Shown: positions 4,799 to 5,171 of the stretch, piece by piece
How the letters are laid out: each line of letters opens with the position of its first letter
Position numbering within the stretch: the first letter of the stretch is position 1
NCBI GenBank assembly: GCA_900321535.1
Contig: ONWJ01000076.1
Coordinates: 1 to 5,171 of the forward strand
Reading direction: 5' to 3'
Source: an uncultured Erysipelotrichaceae bacterium
GTDB lineage: Bacteria; Bacillota_I; Bacilli_A; RFN20; CAG-826
Length of the DNA: 5,171 nucleotides
The notes under the pieces: generated by a model
Seen by the model: the letters and a program-made list of their open reading frames with translations, nothing else
Databases searched by the model: none
What the model was told of the DNA's origin: nothing
Program-made: the position numbers and the translations under genes

Positions 4799-5003
4799 TG
4801 TCTGAACTTGCCATGGCTATGGATTCGGAAGGCTGTTTTGGCGGCTTTCCCGCATCGCACACCAGTTGACTAAAAAGTGTCGATGCCATCAGCATTTTCT
4901 TTGATTTTTTAAGTATTTGTCTCATGATATTACCACGCTTTTCGAGGCGTTTTGGTTGGTGCGCTATCGCGAAAGTGACGCTTTCCTTGACGAGATCGTG
5001 GTG
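4799..5003. other. Junction without a confident gene
   Basis: No frame here has a good start and ribosome-binding site. On the plus strand a frame open from 4905 reads TTLFEAFWLVRYRESDAF and on through DEIVVMSEMAHDLG, which looks protein-like but has no ATG before 5004. On the minus strand a frame from 4925 down to 4770 would give a 51-residue peptide. It has a lysine-rich start (ILKKSKK) and a hydrophobic stretch (MLMASTLFSQLVC), like a weak signal or membrane segment, but its ribosome-binding site is poor. I recognise neither. The HTH operon has no clear intrinsic terminator here. This may be decayed DNA between two modules. Confidence 0.4.
4827..4850 (+). other. Hairpin after the HTH gene, no U-tract
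   Basis: The 24-nt stretch from GGAAGGCTG to GGCTTTCC can fold into a stem of nine or ten pairs with three G-T wobbles and a 4-nt loop. It starts 29 nt after the HTH stop codon. It lacks a following run of Ts on either strand, so it is at best an mRNA 3'-end structure and not a standard intrinsic terminator. Confidence 0.35.
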
Positions 5004-5043
5004 ATGTCCGAGATGGCGCACGATTTGGGACTTTATTGCCTGA

Positions 5044-5171
5044 TATGCGTCGTGGCTCGCCGAACTGAAATCCGCATATCAAAAAGCGCAGGTCAAGGCT
5101 GCGGTTGCCGTCAATTCTGCATTGCTGCATTTCTACTATCTCGTGGGAAGGGAAATTTCCCTCCGCAATTA
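5044..5171 (+). pseudogene. Second DUF1016/YhcG-family gene, N-terminal fragment, start disrupted, runs off the window
   Basis: The frame beginning at 5044 reads YASWLAELKSAYQKAQ, then VKAAVAVNSALLHFYY and GREIS. Aligned with residues 13-48 of the DUF1016 nuclease at 3235-4275, I count about 16 identities in 36, including W, AY, AQ-x-KA, V-x-VN, FY and G. It is therefore the same N-terminal domain but a divergent paralogue, not a recent duplication. An in-frame TGA (5041-5043) directly precedes it and there is no in-frame ATG, GTG or TTG before the conserved block. An ATG at 5004 opens MSEMAHDLG in another frame, and a single indel between about 5030 and 5045 would join it to this frame. So the gene is either frameshifted, 5'-truncated, or its downstream part is used from an unseen start. 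The rest lies beyond the window. Confidence 0.75.

Noticed and set aside
4798..4869. GTG-initiated 23-codon open frame overlapping the HTH stop codon
   Set aside because: It is too short, unrecognised and lacks a ribosome-binding site; the overlap of TAG with GTG is easily by chance.
1..5171. CRISPR array, tRNA or rRNA gene, insertion sequence or integrase
   Set aside because: No regularly spaced repeats, cloverleaf-like sequence, transposase motif or integrase motif was seen on either strand.

Overview
The window looks like a low- to mid-GC Gram-positive-type (Bacillota-like) chromosome. The evidence is strong AAGGAG/AGGGGG ribosome-binding sites, sigma-A style promoters (TTGTAA-17-TATAAT) and short intrinsic terminators. 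TGA is used as a stop and tryptophan is always TGG, so the genetic code is the standard one. I cannot name the species.

Layout. (1) 1-130: the last codons of ribosomal protein L17 (rplQ), normally the end of the rpoA-rplQ operon, closed by an intrinsic terminator. (2) 131-379: a gene-poor junction with a possible gene fragment, a 12-bp tandem repeat, and a promoter overlaid by an AT-rich palindrome. (3) 380-2186: a two-gene operon of an ABC-type (AAA15/OLD-like) ATPase and a small, probably TOPRIM-like protein, 1 nt apart. The pairing recalls PARIS (AriA/AriB) and AbiL-type abortive-infection modules. (4) 2187-3074: a type II toxin-antitoxin operon with a Phd/YefM-family antitoxin and a VapC-like PIN ribonuclease. 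It has its own extended -10 promoter, a perfect palindromic operator and a terminator. (5) 3075-4798: a third unit, with an excellent promoter lying within a 28-bp dyad. It encodes a DUF1016/YhcG-family PD-(D/E)XK nuclease, whose 3' end overlaps by 14 nt a helix-turn-helix protein with an unusual C-terminal module. (6) 4799-5171: a junction without a convincing intact gene, then the N-terminal part of a second, divergent DUF1016 gene. That copy has an in-frame stop just before its conserved region and runs off the window.

Interpretation. Three compact modules stand back to back, each with its own promoter and each with dyad symmetry at or next to it, immediately downstream of a core ribosomal operon. 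This is the look of a small defence/addiction island. Regulation by the encoded DNA-binding proteins is plausible for the Phd antitoxin and the HTH protein. The most interesting parts are the ATPase/small-effector pair and the DUF1016 nuclease/HTH pair with its degraded second DUF1016 copy. Antiphage or toxin-antitoxin roles for these two are inferences from family and layout; nothing in the sequence proves them.
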